64,000 bases of DNA from Olivibacter sp. SDN3 (GCF_014334135.1 NZ_CP060497.1:2356001-2420000), one strand, 5' to 3'; positions 16,392 through 26,222 are shown, counted from the first letter of the stretch. The notes: generated by a model not told the origin, from the sequence alone. Translations and numbers: made by a program.

Positions 16392-16760
16392 ATGTACGAG
16401 AGAAAAATGGAGGAAGATTTGGACTGCGGCATTCGCGCAGCACTAAAAGTTTTTGGAGGAAAGTGGAAGCTTTGTATTATCGATGCCATCAAAAGAGGAA
16501 TTGTCCGCCCCGTCGAAATACATAAAAGCATTCCCGGATCAACCTTACGAGTTATAGAAATGCAATTGGCAGACCTCTTTTTTTTTGGTGTGGTAGACCG
16601 GGAAACAGAAGAGGTTTACCCTAAAAAGACCGAATATCGTCTTACCGAACTTGGCAGCAGTATCCTACCGCTATTATCCGGCATTGATAACTGGGGTAAT
16701 GCACATGCTGATTATGTGAAAGATAAAGCAGGAGAGCTTCAACGATCTTTTATCCGGTGA
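16392..16760 (+). CDS. HxlR-family transcriptional regulator
   Basis: A 122-aa HxlR winged-helix protein. It has the family signature CGIRAALKVFGGKWKLCIID with a Cys at residue 11, the position used for redox or electrophile sensing in HypR/QorR-type members. The helix-turn-helix follows (EIHKSIPGSTLRVIEMQLADL) and the wing includes YRLTELG. It is divergent from the NAD(P) oxidoreductase with about 140 bp between starts, and is probably its regulator. Confidence 0.9.
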   Translation: MYERKMEEDLDCGIRAALKVFGGKWKLCIIDAIKRGIVRPVEIHKSIPGSTLRVIEMQLADLFFFGVVDRETEEVYPKKTEYRLTELGSSILPLLSGIDNWGNAHADYVKDKAGELQRSFIR

Positions 16761-17403
16761 CTTTGCCCGCTTAAACTGTTTATTATCCTACGTTAGAAAC
16801 TACACGTTAAGTAAATAGAGAAGGTGCGTGAACTAATGCTAGTTAGCTAGCTATTTACCACCTCGCCCATAGGCAGAAACCTTTCACTTTTACATCTGCG
16901 GTTGCCTTTTCCTTTCATGGTTTCAATAACCATAGTTGGCTGATTAAGTGCTGAAGAAGCCATAAAAAAAATTATTAATTTATATCTCGAGCTTTTGTTT
17001 CCTATCAGGACCCGCTTGTTCATAAGCCGTGGCTGAAGCAGGTCGCACGAGAATCGATTTGCTCTCAAAAGTGATGGCTTGATAACCAAAGGAACAAAAT
17101 GTTAGACTATTTAAATGAATTGCCGATTTAGAGCAAGGACATCTACCGACAAACTTAACAATAGTAGTCAAGAAATGGCTGATCATTATCTTGATGTAAT
17201 GGTTAAAGCATTGGTTGATTTTTCTCTTTGGTCTTTGAGTAGGGTTCTGCTAATATCCTGTGATTATTAGCTAAAATAGACCTATAGAAAAGCGTCAATT
17301 CTTCATAGTTTTATCAAAAATTATAAAACAACGGATGCTTCATTTTAATGTAATGGTTTACGGATGTTTATTTCTTTATATTTAATAATACAGTTCTAAG
17401 AAT
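16761..17403. other. Intergenic stretch before the GH127 gene
   Basis: About 640 bases with only short, unsupported frames on both strands. The last 100 bases are A/T-rich and presumably hold the GH127 promoter, but no clear -33/-7 pair stands out. Confidence 0.4.
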
Positions 17404-20400
17404 ATGAAAATGTACAACGTATTCTTGCGTGTCATCCTTTCTGTGACTGTTTTGGCTGGGGGAGTCCAAACCGCGCAGGCTCAGAGTGGAGATCAGATAT
17501 TGGATGGGATTGGTGAAACAGGAATGATTGCACGTTATGTGTTTGATGGCGATCTCAAGGACTGGTCTCGCAACAATTTACACGGCAAATTTCAAGGTGC
17601 CGGGGCCAAATATGTCAATGACGATCGGTTTGGAATGGTTTTGTCGCTCTCTGGAAACAGAGATGATTATGTTATGGTCCCGGGAGAAGCGTTAACAGAT
17701 TTAGAATCGCTCAGTATATCCGGATGGATAAACTTGCGTTCAGATCAACTTGGACAACGTTTTTTCGATTTCGGAAAGGATGCCGACAGACATTTTTTTG
17801 CGGCTCCTGTTGGGACAAATACCCAGCAGGGCTACCAGGCGTTGATAACCGCAGAAGGCGCTAATGAAAACGGAACGGTTTCTCCAGCTATAAAAGCCGG
17901 TAAATGGGTTCATCTTGCCATCGTGATTGACGTTCCCTCAAAAGCTATGATCACCTATGTCGACAGCAAGCCAGTGGGCGAAGCCAGCGATATTCCGCCG
18001 GAGTTAACAGAGGTATTCGGCCAGCAGGTAGGAGACAAAAACCAGCTTTATATCGGAAAATCGTTTTTGCCGGGCGATCCCAATCTCAAAGCCCTGATAC
18101 ATGATTTTCGTATTTATCGTGTTCCCCTGAGCAGTAAGCAGATTACCGGAATTTATCGCAATGCGCTGAAAGACATTCACGAAGATTCGGCAAATATAGT
18201 TAAGCCTGAAGAGGATCTTCCGCAATTTTCCCCAAGCGCAGCACAACTTTATAATACTTTTCTAGTTCAGGTATCCGATGTGGAAGTTGAAACAGCAGTA
18301 GGTAATCTGCCACGATTACCAAGGTACCTGCAAGGAACTTACAAAGGTGAAATGAAGGGGCCGAAAGTACGTGTGCTGTGGCCTTCCGCTACCGACAATA
18401 GCGCTGTTCTTAAACCCGGACGCTATACTCTCACGGGGCGTGTTGCGGGAACGAATCTACAGCCAAAAGCTATTGTCACGGTAAAAGAGTCCAACAAATT
18501 CACTACGCCAAGTTCGCAGCTGGAGGAATTTGATTTAAACCAGGTTTCTCTGGAAAACGATGCTCATCACCATAAAACAAAATTTATCGAAAATCGCGAT
18601 AAATTTATTACAACATTGGCTGAAACCGACCCCAACTCCTTTCTCTATATGTTCCGCCATGCTTTTGGTCAGCCGCAGCCTGAAGGAGCAAAGCCTTTGG
18701 GCGTCTGGGACAGTCAGGATACCAAATTAAGGGGGCATGCCACCGGGCACTACTTGACGGCAATTGCACAAGCCTATGCCGGTACAGGATATGACAAGGC
18801 ACTACAGGTCAATTTCTCTGGAAAAATGGAGTATATGGTAAATACACTCTATGAGCTCTCGCAATTATCTGGAAAGGCGAAAGAAGCAGATGGCACGTAT
18901 GTATCTGATCCGACGGCTGTGCCGCATGGTCCCGGAAAATCAGCTTATGATTCAGATCTCAGTGAAGAAGGCATCCGTACTGATTTTTGGAACTGGGGCG
19001 AAGGATTCATCAGCGCTTATCCTCCAGATCAGTTTATCATGTTAGAAAACGGTGCCAAATACGGAAGCCAGAAGAACCAGATTTGGGCACCGTATTATAC
19101 CTTGCATAAAATTTTGGCCGGCTTAATGGATGTATATGAAGTGAGCGGTAATAAAAAAGCGCTTGAAATAGCTACCGGTATGGGTGATTGGGTGTATGCC
19201 CGCTTGAGCCAGCTGCCGACGGACACACTGATACAGATGTGGAACACCTACATTGCCGGTGAGTTTGGAGGCATGAATGAGGCAATGGCCCGTCTGTACC
19301 GTATTACAAACGAACCGAGTTATCTGAAAACAGCGCAGTTATTTGATAATATTGACATGTTCTTTGGTGATGCAGTACATTCGCATGGGTTGGCCAAAAA
19401 TGTAGATAGTTTCCGTGGCTTGCATGCCAATCAGCATATCCCTCAAATTGTCGGAAGTATTGAAATATACCGCGTCTCCAATAATTCGGAGTATTACAAA
19501 GTGGCCGATAACTTCTGGTATAAGGCCGTCAATGATTATATGTACAGCATTGGAGGGGTTGCAGGTGCACGTAATCCGGCCAATGCAGAATGTTTTATCA
19601 GTGAGCCGGCAACATTGTATGAAAATGGCTTTTCTGCCGGAGGGCAGAATGAAACCTGCGCTACATACAATATGTTGAAGTTAACCAGTAAACTGTTCCT
19701 CTTCAATCAGCGGGCAGCGTTGATGGATTATTACGAGCGGGGTTTATATAACCATATTCTAGCTTCTGTAGCCAAGGATAGTCCTGCAAATACCTATCAC
19801 GTGTCGCTCAGGCCAGGTGCTATCAAACAATTTGGCAATCCACACATGGCGGGCTTTACCTGTTGTAACGGTACAGCCATAGAGAGTAGTACTAAGCTAC
19901 AAAATTCAATTTACTTTAAAAGTAAGGATAATAAGGCGCTTTATGTCAATCTATACATACCGTCTATGCTGGAATGGACAGAAAAAAAAGTAACGGTAGA
20001 GCAGACAACAAATTTTCCAGAGGAAGACCACACCCGCCTGACTATCAAAGGCAGTGGAAAATTTGATATCCATGTGCGTGTTCCAGGCTGGGCTACCAAA
20101 GGATTCTTAGTGAAGATTAACGGTAAAGAACAGGAGCTTCATACGAAGCCGGGCAGTTACCTGAAAATAAGCCGTAGGTGGAAAGATGGTGATGTGATAG
20201 AATTGAAAATGCCCTTCCAATTTCACTTAGATCCGGTTATGGATCAGCAGAACATAGCCAGTCTGTTTTATGGCCCCATATTACTGGCGGCTCAGGAGCC
20301 CGAAGCAAGAAAAGAATGGCGTAAGGTAACCTTAGATGCCAAAGATATAGGCAAATCCATTAAGGGTGATCCACAGCGTCTACAATTCAAAATTGATAAT

Positions 20401-20469
20401 GTGGTTTTTAAGCCTTTTTATGATACATACGGGCGTCATTCCGTCTACCTTGATGTTACGTTAAAATAG
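17404..20469 (+). CDS. GH127 beta-L-arabinofuranosidase-like enzyme with LamG-like domain
   Basis: A 1021-aa exported glycoside hydrolase. A signal peptide (about residues 1-26, ending TAQAQ) is followed by a LamG/concanavalin-like domain (about 40-255), an Ig-like linker domain (about 285-365) and a GH127 (formerly DUF1680) alpha6/alpha6 barrel with a C-terminal beta domain. The zinc-thiolate active site of GH127 is conserved: Glu750 and Cys752 in NETCATYN, and Cys820-Cys821 in FTCCNGT. In the Bifidobacterium enzyme the Cys of such a pair is the nucleophile. Likely substrates are beta-L-arabinofuranosyl units of plant glycoproteins or pectin. There is no adjacent SusC/D pair. Confidence 0.93.
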   Translation: MKMYNVFLRVILSVTVLAGGVQTAQAQSGDQILDGIGETGMIARYVFDGDLKDWSRNNLHGKFQGAGAKYVNDDRFGMVLSLSGNRDDYVMVPGEALTDLESLSISGWINLRSDQLGQRFFDFGKDADRHFFAAPVGTNTQQGYQALITAEGANENGTVSPAIKAGKWVHLAIVIDVPSKAMITYVDSKPVGEASDIPPELTEVFGQQVGDKNQLYIGKSFLPGDPNLKALIHDFRIYRVPLSSKQITGIYRNALKDIHEDSANIVKPEEDLPQFSPSAAQLYNTFLVQVSDVEVETAVGNLPRLPRYLQGTYKGEMKGPKVRVLWPSATDNSAVLKPGRYTLTGRVAGTNLQPKAIVTVKESNKFTTPSSQLEEFDLNQVSLENDAHHHKTKFIENRDKFITTLAETDPNSFLYMFRHAFGQPQPEGAKPLGVWDSQDTKLRGHATGHYLTAIAQAYAGTGYDKALQVNFSGKMEYMVNTLYELSQLSGKAKEADGTYVSDPTAVPHGPGKSAYDSDLSEEGIRTDFWNWGEGFISAYPPDQFIMLENGAKYGSQKNQIWAPYYTLHKILAGLMDVYEVSGNKKALEIATGMGDWVYARLSQLPTDTLIQMWNTYIAGEFGGMNEAMARLYRITNEPSYLKTAQLFDNIDMFFGDAVHSHGLAKNVDSFRGLHANQHIPQIVGSIEIYRVSNNSEYYKVADNFWYKAVNDYMYSIGGVAGARNPANAECFISEPATLYENGFSAGGQNETCATYNMLKLTSKLFLFNQRAALMDYYERGLYNHILASVAKDSPANTYHVSLRPGAIKQFGNPHMAGFTCCNGTAIESSTKLQNSIYFKSKDNKALYVNLYIPSMLEWTEKKVTVEQTTNFPEEDHTRLTIKGSGKFDIHVRVPGWATKGFLVKINGKEQELHTKPGSYLKISRRWKDGDVIELKMPFQFHLDPVMDQQNIASLFYGPILLAAQEPEARKEWRKVTLDAKDIGKSIKGDPQRLQFKIDNVVFKPFYDTYGRHSVYLDVTLK

Positions 20470-20474
20470 GCTTT

Positions 20475-21092
20475 TTACTCAATGCGATCCGAATTCAACG
20501 CAGCCATCCATACAGTAGCACCACCGCATTCCTGGTCGTCTTCCCGGTATTGCAGAACGCGGAAACCATGGGTTTCAAGAAGTGATCGGTATTGATTTGC
20601 ATGCAGCGAGCCGTGAAACAGGTTTATGCCTCCGCTTATTCCCCAAGCCTCACCATATTCTTTTCCCGAGGTGAATAGCAACACCCCATTGCTATTCAAA
20701 TGATTTTTGAAAATTTGAAACATCGAGGGCTGATCTTCGGGGGGAAGATGGAAGAAACTATGCCATGCAATAATGGCATCAAATTTCTCGCTGAGTAAAA
20801 GTTGACGCATATCTGCTTGTATGAAGTCCGTGGATGGAAAATTTCTCTTTGCGATTTCCAGCATGCGGTAACTCGCATCAACACCCACGACTTGCATTCC
20901 CTGCAACAATAGATAATTCATGATAGGTATGCCTGTACCGCAGCCAAGATCCAGCACGTTCGCTCCTTTGCCAATGTTATCAATTAGGTTATCAAGGTAT
21001 GCTTTCTCCATTATTCCTTTATAACGGTTTTCGAAGAACCAATCTGCAATAACATTGTACGCTTCAAAAACATTTTTCTTTTCATTTTCCAT
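20475..21092 (-). CDS. Class I SAM-dependent methyltransferase
   Basis: A 205-aa methyltransferase with motif I VLDLGCGTGIPIMNYL (about residues 43-58), motif II VVGVDAS, and an AWHSFFHLPPEDQ segment like that of small-molecule methyltransferases. It is convergent with the GH127 gene, the two stops lying 5 nt apart. The substrate is unknown. It is not closely similar to the methyltransferases at 4428 and 26658. Confidence 0.88.
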   Translation of the reverse strand: MENEKKNVFEAYNVIADWFFENRYKGIMEKAYLDNLIDNIGKGANVLDLGCGTGIPIMNYLLLQGMQVVGVDASYRMLEIAKRNFPSTDFIQADMRQLLLSEKFDAIIAWHSFFHLPPEDQPSMFQIFKNHLNSNGVLLFTSGKEYGEAWGISGGINLFHGSLHANQYRSLLETHGFRVLQYREDDQECGGATVWMAALNSDRIE

Positions 21093-21241
21093 ATTGTTAG
21101 GATGAATATAACCTATGAAAGTAAAAATCCGATCCTAAATTACAACAATACGTCGTTAAACACTAACGATTGGATAAATTGCTTAACATCTGGTATCCAC
21201 AATCTTTCAGATAATCTCTTCAAAAACAAAAACCGATTTTT

Positions 21242-21249
21242 TACCTTTG
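21242..21249 (+). promoter_or_regulatory. Bacteroidota -7 promoter element
   Basis: TACCTTTG matches TAnnTTTG. Transcription would begin near 21256, which rules out the TTG frame start at 21254 and points to the ATGs at 21296 or 21359 for the following gene. Confidence 0.5.
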
Positions 21250-21358
21250 GTTTTTGAGCGTTGTTTCATTTGCTAGCCATTACCATAACAAGATCATGGC
21301 TTCTATCGTTTCAACCCAAATGTTCCGGTATGATTTAGAAGAAAGTGAATCGCAAACG

Positions 21359-22225
21359 ATGAAAAATGAAAGTTTTGAAACCATCTGCAAAGACGGTGTA
21401 ATACTAAAAGGAATCTTGCTGATGCCGGAAAACCCAAAAGCCGTCATCCAGTTCAATTGCGGCACAGGAACAAAAAAAGAAGTTTATCTTTCTTTTCTTA
21501 CCTATTTGGCCGAAAACGGTTATTTGTGTTGTCTTTGGGATTACCGTGGAAGCGGAGGCCCTTCTTCTGATAATTTAGGTAAGTGTGATTTTACCTTTTC
21601 AGATTACGGAATAAAAGATATGCCTGCCATTAAATCATTCCTAAATCAAAAATTTCCAAACCTCCCTTACGTTGTCATGGCACACAGTGCGGGCGGACAG
21701 CAAATCGGTTTTATGGAAGAGTTGAACAATATAAAAGGGGTTATCAACTTTGCGGTTTCATCGGGCTATTATCCTAACATGCCTTTAACATACAGAATAA
21801 AGGCCTATTTTTATTTTTACGTTTTTGCACCAATCAGTGTTTTATTGACGGGTTATATCAAAGCAAAGCAATTCGGGCTAATGGAAGATCTGCCAAAAAA
21901 TGTAGTGTATGAATGGCGGGATTGGTTAGAGAAAGAAGACTACTTTTTTGATAAGAAATTCTATGGGAAAACAGTTCCAATCGGGCAATTCAAAAATTAC
22001 AAATTTCCCATTCACACCTATTGGACTGCCGATGATACAATTTCCAACGAGAAAAATACCAAAGCTTTTTGGAAACACATTAACAGTGAAAAAGAGATAT
22101 CTTTTACAAAACTAACACCAAGGGAGTTTGGCCTGGGAAAGATCGACCATTTTGGTTTTTTCAAAAGAGTGATGAAGGATAGGCTTTGGCAAGATGTAGT
22201 TTATAGATTAAACAGACTAGTTTAA
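21359..22225 (+). CDS. Alpha/beta hydrolase-fold protein
   Basis: A 288-aa protein when started at the ATG 21359 (MKNESFETICKDGVILKG). An in-frame ATG at 21296 would add 21 residues. The fold is shown by QFNCGTGTKKEVY, then LWDYRGSGGPSS, and a nucleophile elbow VVMAHSAGGQQIG with the Ser between His and Ala. The late His is probably in KIDHFGFFK. The segment YWTADDTIS supplies the acid. No signal peptide is present. Family members are often annotated as lysophospholipase-like, but the substrate is unknown. Confidence 0.85.
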   Translation: MKNESFETICKDGVILKGILLMPENPKAVIQFNCGTGTKKEVYLSFLTYLAENGYLCCLWDYRGSGGPSSDNLGKCDFTFSDYGIKDMPAIKSFLNQKFPNLPYVVMAHSAGGQQIGFMEELNNIKGVINFAVSSGYYPNMPLTYRIKAYFYFYVFAPISVLLTGYIKAKQFGLMEDLPKNVVYEWRDWLEKEDYFFDKKFYGKTVPIGQFKNYKFPIHTYWTADDTISNEKNTKAFWKHINSEKEISFTKLTPREFGLGKIDHFGFFKRVMKDRLWQDVVYRLNRLV

Positions 22226-22315
22226 ATTTTATTTGTGATCATCCATATACTGTAATACTTTATTTAAATTTTCATCCAATAACCAGTTTACATCTTAATT
22301 GCCGGTAAAATTGAC

Positions 22316-22611
22316 ATGAACAAAACTATGAAGCTTGAAGCAAACGGTGAAGTTGTTACAATCACTAAAGACGCTTCATCTACATACACCCACTGCAGGA
22401 AGAATCTTTCGAAATACTGGGGGGAAAGCTGGGGCTGCTTGTAAACGGGGGAAAAATAGAATTGAGGCCGGGCGAGTCCTATGTGTTGCTCCGAAATACC
22501 ATACACACCTTTTATAATGCCGGCGACACACCGTTTACAACCCGTACTGTTTTCAGGCCATTCCTCCACATGGATTGGTTAACTTCTGAAATGATTCTTG
22601 GGAAAGCCTGA
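22316..22611 (+). pseudogene. Internally deleted cupin-domain gene
   Basis: An ATG at 22316 begins MNKTMKLEANGEVVTITKDA. After a deletion and frameshift near 22376-22390 the frame continues IHPLQEESFEILGGKLGLLV, RPGESYVLLRNTIHTFYNAG and LHMDWLTSEMILGKA, ending at 22611. The second part contains the cupin metal-binding motifs (HPLQEESFEIL and NTIHTFYN). The first His pair (usually HxH) is lost. About 25-30 residues are missing, so function is unlikely. Confidence 0.65.
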
Positions 22612-22718
22612 TATATGAACTTTATGCAAGGCAAGGGCGATGGATTCCAAATTACATTGTTCTACACATTCCATAACTGGCAATGCCTTAAAGGCTACAC
22701 ATATATGAATAATTGCTT

Positions 22719-22769
22719 GTATATACAAATCAATTTTATTGCATATAAACGGCAATTTATCTAAGTTTG
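22719..22769 (+). promoter_or_regulatory. Recurring promoter element, copy C
   Basis: GTATATAC (22719-22726), 12 bp, TTGCATATAAA (-33, from 22739), then TAAGTTTG (-7, 22762-22769) exactly 20 bp after the TTG. The same three blocks with the same 12- and 20-bp spacings occur at 38231-38281 and 53525-53575. It faces the luciferase-like gene at 22929. A 13-codon frame starting at an ATG near 22789 lies in the leader and may be the head of a deleted gene. Confidence 0.65.
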
Positions 22770-22928
22770 ACTATCAAAAGGGAATCCATGAGAGAGCAAT
22801 TAAAACTTAACATGTCAGAAGCTTGGTAAGGCTGCTGCCTAGAACTGGAGTTTGACATTTGGACACTCTTCTAATTTTACATATGGCTAATAATTGACGA
22901 ATTTTTACTGTAACCACATAACGGATTT

Positions 22929-23951
22929 ATGAAAAAAATAGGGTTTTTATCGTTTGGACATTGGTCCAATCATCCTGCCTATAGCACCCGCACAGCGAGT
23001 GACACTTTGCTCCAGTCCATTGATCTGGCTGTCGCTGCCGAAGAAATCGGTCTGGATGGTGCCTATTTTCGGGTACATCATTTTGCAGCCCAGTTGGCAT
23101 CGCCGTTTCCGTTGCTCTCGGCTATCGGTGCAAAGACGAACAAAATAGAGATTGGCACAGGGGTGATCGATATGCGCTATGAAAACCCACTGTATATGGT
23201 GGAAGATGCCGGAGCTGCCGACTTGATTTCGGGCGGCCGATTGCAGTTGGGAATCAGCCGAGGTTCTCCGGAACAAGTGATCGATGGTTGGCGCTATTTT
23301 GGTTATGAACTGGCCGAAGGGGAGACCGACGCGGACATGGGACGCCGTAAAGCCTTGGAGTTTTTGAACAGGCTAGAAGGCGTCGGATTTGCCCAACCGA
23401 ACCCGTATCCGATGTTCCCGAATCCGCCAGGTTTGTTACGCTTAGAACCACATGCTGCGGGCTTGCGTGAACGGATCTGGTGGGGCGCTGCTTCCAATGC
23501 CACAGCCGTCTGGGCAGCCGAAAATGGAATGTACCTGCAAAGCTCTACCCTGAAATACGACGAAAGCGACAAGCCCTTCCACATACAGCAAGCAGAGCAG
23601 ATCAGGTTGTACAAAGAAGCGTGGAAAAAGGCTGGGCACCAACGTGAGCCAAGGGTCTCGGTAAGCCGATCAATTTTTGCATTGGTAAATGATCAAGACC
23701 GGTATTACTTTGGGCAGGAAGGCAATCGGGACGATAAAATCGGTATGATCGAAAAGGACAAACGCGCTATTTTTGGACGGAGTTATGCGGCAGAACCTGA
23801 TCAGCTTATCAAGGAATTGGGGCAGGACGAAGCCATCCGGGAAGCGGATACGCTCCTTTTGACTATACCCAATACCTTAGGCGTGGATTACAACGTACAC
23901 GTGTTGTCTGCTATATTGGAGCATGTGGCACCCGGATTGGGATGGCGTTAA
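22929..23951 (+). CDS. LLM-class (luciferase-like) flavin-dependent oxidoreductase
   Basis: A 340-aa TIM-barrel protein of the bacterial luciferase-like monooxygenase family, normal in length. Diagnostic segments are the start KIGFLSFGHW, then GAYFRVHHFA (about residues 43-52), IEIGTGVIDMRYENPLYMVE and SGGRLQLGISRGSPEQV. These proteins use FMNH2 supplied by a partner reductase, or F420, to oxidise small molecules. The next gene encodes a flavin monooxygenase and begins 13 nt later, so the two are probably cotranscribed. Confidence 0.92.
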   Translation: MKKIGFLSFGHWSNHPAYSTRTASDTLLQSIDLAVAAEEIGLDGAYFRVHHFAAQLASPFPLLSAIGAKTNKIEIGTGVIDMRYENPLYMVEDAGAADLISGGRLQLGISRGSPEQVIDGWRYFGYELAEGETDADMGRRKALEFLNRLEGVGFAQPNPYPMFPNPPGLLRLEPHAAGLRERIWWGAASNATAVWAAENGMYLQSSTLKYDESDKPFHIQQAEQIRLYKEAWKKAGHQREPRVSVSRSIFALVNDQDRYYFGQEGNRDDKIGMIEKDKRAIFGRSYAAEPDQLIKELGQDEAIREADTLLLTIPNTLGVDYNVHVLSAILEHVAPGLGWR

Positions 23952-23964
23952 GCATACGTTCGCT

Positions 23965-25047
23965 ATGGCAAAAAACCTGCGATATAAAACCAAGATAGCA
24001 GTTATCGGTGCGGGTCAAGCTGGGCTTTCCGCTGCCTACCATTTAAAAAAGTCAGGAATGGAAATCGGTCGGGATTTTATCATCCTGGACGAAGCGCCTC
24101 GTCCGGGTGGTGCCTGGCAATTTCGCTGGCCTTCACTAACACTGAGTACGGTCAACAAAATTCACGATTTGCCGGGGATGTCTTTAGAAGAAACGTTAGA
24201 GACAGACGAAGCAGTTGTGCGCGCAAGCGTGGCTGTTCCGCATTATTTTGATTTATACGAAAAGAAATTCGGGCTCCAGGTATATCGTCCTGTAAAGGTC
24301 GAAAAAGTCTTTCCGCATCGAGACCGTTTTTATATAGACACAGCGCAAACCTTATTCTCCGCGTTGGGCATTATCAATGCGACCGGCACTTGGTACAATC
24401 CCTATATTCCGGATTATCCGGGTGCAAGGCTTTTTCAGGGTGAACAACTGCATACTAAGGATTTTAAGAATGCGGATTATTTTCGGGGCAAGCATGTCAT
24501 CGTGGTGGGAGCGGGCATTTCAGCCATCCAATTGCTGGATCAGATTTCGAAGGTAACTACCACCACCTGGGTTACGCGTCGTCCACCCGATTTCAGGGAA
24601 GGGCCTTTTGATGATGTAGCCGGACATCATGCGGTTGCCTTGGTGGAAGAGCGTGTGAGGCAGGGATTACCGCCCCTGTCGGTGGTTTCCGTAACTGGGT
24701 TGCCAGTGACGCCGGCAGTCGAAGATATGGACAGACGCGGCGTGCTGAAACGTTTTCCCATGTTTAGCGAAATTACCAAAAATGGCGTAAAATGGGAAGA
24801 CGGGAGAGGAGTAAGAGCGGATGTCATCCTATGGAATACGGGCTTCAGGAGTGCATTGGCACACTTGGACCCTGTACTGCCAAGGGAAGAAAGTGGTGGA
24901 ATCCTCATGACGGGGAGGTTAGCAACAATGGTTGCCAAAGAACCGAGAATTCATTTGGTAGGCTATGGCCCTTCGGCATCTACCATTGGCGCCAATCGTG
25001 CTGGAAGTGCGGCTGCTAGGGAATTAATGAAAACTTATGGTCAATAG
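23965..25047 (+). CDS. FAD/NAD(P)-dependent flavin monooxygenase (FMO/BVMO-like)
   Basis: A 360-aa protein from the ATG at 23965 (MAKNLRYKTKIAVIGAGQAG). An in-frame ATG at 23923 would overlap the preceding gene by 29 nt. It has an FAD motif GAGQAGLSAAYHL, an NAD(P) motif VVGAGISAIQLL, and between them FQGEQLHTKDF. The last fits the FxGxxxHxxx(Y/F/W) fingerprint of flavin-containing and Baeyer-Villiger monooxygenases, with Phe at the last position. The pair with the luciferase-like oxygenase suggests a two-step oxidation of a hydrophobic compound. The substrate is unknown. Confidence 0.9.
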   Translation: MAKNLRYKTKIAVIGAGQAGLSAAYHLKKSGMEIGRDFIILDEAPRPGGAWQFRWPSLTLSTVNKIHDLPGMSLEETLETDEAVVRASVAVPHYFDLYEKKFGLQVYRPVKVEKVFPHRDRFYIDTAQTLFSALGIINATGTWYNPYIPDYPGARLFQGEQLHTKDFKNADYFRGKHVIVVGAGISAIQLLDQISKVTTTTWVTRRPPDFREGPFDDVAGHHAVALVEERVRQGLPPLSVVSVTGLPVTPAVEDMDRRGVLKRFPMFSEITKNGVKWEDGRGVRADVILWNTGFRSALAHLDPVLPREESGGILMTGRLATMVAKEPRIHLVGYGPSASTIGANRAGSAAARELMKTYGQ

Positions 25048-25111
25048 GGAGCCCTTATATCGATCTGTTTATTTTTGCTGAAAATTAGATTCTGTAATCA
25101 TAAAAAAAGAA

Positions 25112-25274
25112 TTACATCAACCAAATGATACAATCCTCATCTACAGCAAAATCCGGTGAATCTGGATCTGCGATCAATCTTTTTTCAGAATTTGAGCGAC
25201 CCAGGAAGAAATAAATACTTGGGGTTTTGTTTTGGAAATAGGAAAAGTCGTCACCTAAACCTCCTGGCAGAACG
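25112..25274 (-). pseudogene. C-terminal fragment of an M20-family amidohydrolase
   Basis: A startless frame reads GDDFSYFQNKTPSIYFFLGR, then SPDFAVDEDC, ending in TAA at 25112-25114. This is the conserved end of M20/M40 amidohydrolases (usually MGxEDFSYF followed by FFLG and SP.F..DE). About 50 of roughly 420 residues remain. The metal-binding N-terminal half is absent. Confidence 0.65.
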
Positions 25275-25435
25275 CCTTTAGTAGTACATTGGGCTCACCG
25301 AGATAGAAGTTTCGCAAATTTATACAAATTAGTAATTCAAAAATGATTTATTGATGAAGGTTTCCCGGTTGATGAGCGTCTGAACACCTTTGCTGGATAT
25401 GAAAAACTATACAAATCCAAAACGGCTATGATTAG

Positions 25436-25654
25436 GAACTGACTATTAATCCTGACATAGAACTTTTTGATTACGTTAATCCCGATTGTAACTATCGTTT
25501 AATAGGGCGAGAGTCCAAAGTCGTAAGAGATTCTGTTTTACTGGAAAAAATAGACGCTGAGTTGGAAAAGCATGATAAAGTTATAGTGGTTTTTGGACAT
25601 GATCATGTTTTGGCTATTGAACCTGCTTTAAAAATGCTGATGGATAAACAGTGA
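25436..25654 (+). pseudogene. C-terminal fragment of an unrecognised protein
   Basis: A 72-codon frame opens directly after an in-frame TAG and has no start codon. It reads FDYVNPDCNYRLIGRESKVV, then EKHDKVIVVFGHDHVLAIEP and ends at 25654. VIVVFGHDHV looks like a strand-turn with catalytic or metal-binding His. An upstream frame (GFPVDERLNTFAGYEKLYKS) may be part of the same lost gene. I cannot name the family. Confidence 0.4.
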
Positions 25655-25693
25655 AGTTGCATAATGAAGTTTGGTAGAAAGCCCGTATTAAAA

Positions 25694-25909
25694 TCAATAT
25701 CTATCCCTTAAAACACTTTCATAGATCCATAAGGCAACAGCGACCATGATTCCATACAATAGTGTGTAAAAAGTAGGTATGATGATTACCGCCAAAAATT
25801 CCATTCGCTCAGAAATAGTCCATATAAAAAGTGATATCCAGAGGATGACTCCAATAGCGACAAGTAGGCGTTTTACGCCGAGGGTTAGTAGGTTGAATCT
25901 TGTTTTCAT
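25694..25909 (-). CDS. Small two-helix membrane protein
   Basis: A 71-aa protein from the ATG at 25909 (MKTRFNLLTLGVKRLL). Two hydrophobic helices are evident (about residues 13-31 and 38-60), separated by SERMEF. The last residues, YESVLRDRY, are charged. A longer frame upstream has no better start. The function is unknown. The remnants on both sides mean its original partner may be gone. Confidence 0.5.
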   Translation of the reverse strand: MKTRFNLLTLGVKRLLVAIGVILWISLFIWTISERMEFLAVIIIPTFYTLLYGIMVAVALWIYESVLRDRY

Positions 25910-26214
25910 AAGGTTTTTATCAAATATAGCTATAAGGACACCTAAATGACGTATACAATTTAATATGAAAACCTGGGAAATATAATATGCTTCCAATATC
26001 CATAAGGGTTTTTAAGAATAATTTGCACAATATTGGCGGTTTGCAGGTAGCTTACAGCTATGGGCAACAACGCTATGGATATAACGACGGCTTTTTGTTG
26101 TAAATATAAACGTTAAAGCGTATTGGTGTGTAAATATGACCCGAATGCAGTTCGTATGGTATGCTTCCGGGTTCTGTTAATATACATAAAATTTAGCATT
26201 GCAAATAAATCGGT

Positions 26215-26222
26215 TAATTTTG
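26215..26222 (+). promoter_or_regulatory. Bacteroidota -7 promoter element of the VOC-methyltransferase pair
   Basis: TAATTTTG fits TAnnTTTG and lies 36 nt before the ATG of the VOC gene at 26259, placing a start site near 26229. Confidence 0.45.

Noticed and set aside
15365-16531. Longer version of the NAD(P) oxidoreductase starting at 16531.
   Set aside because: The extra 93 residues run antisense through the HxlR gene. The Rossmann motif begins right after the ATG at 16252.
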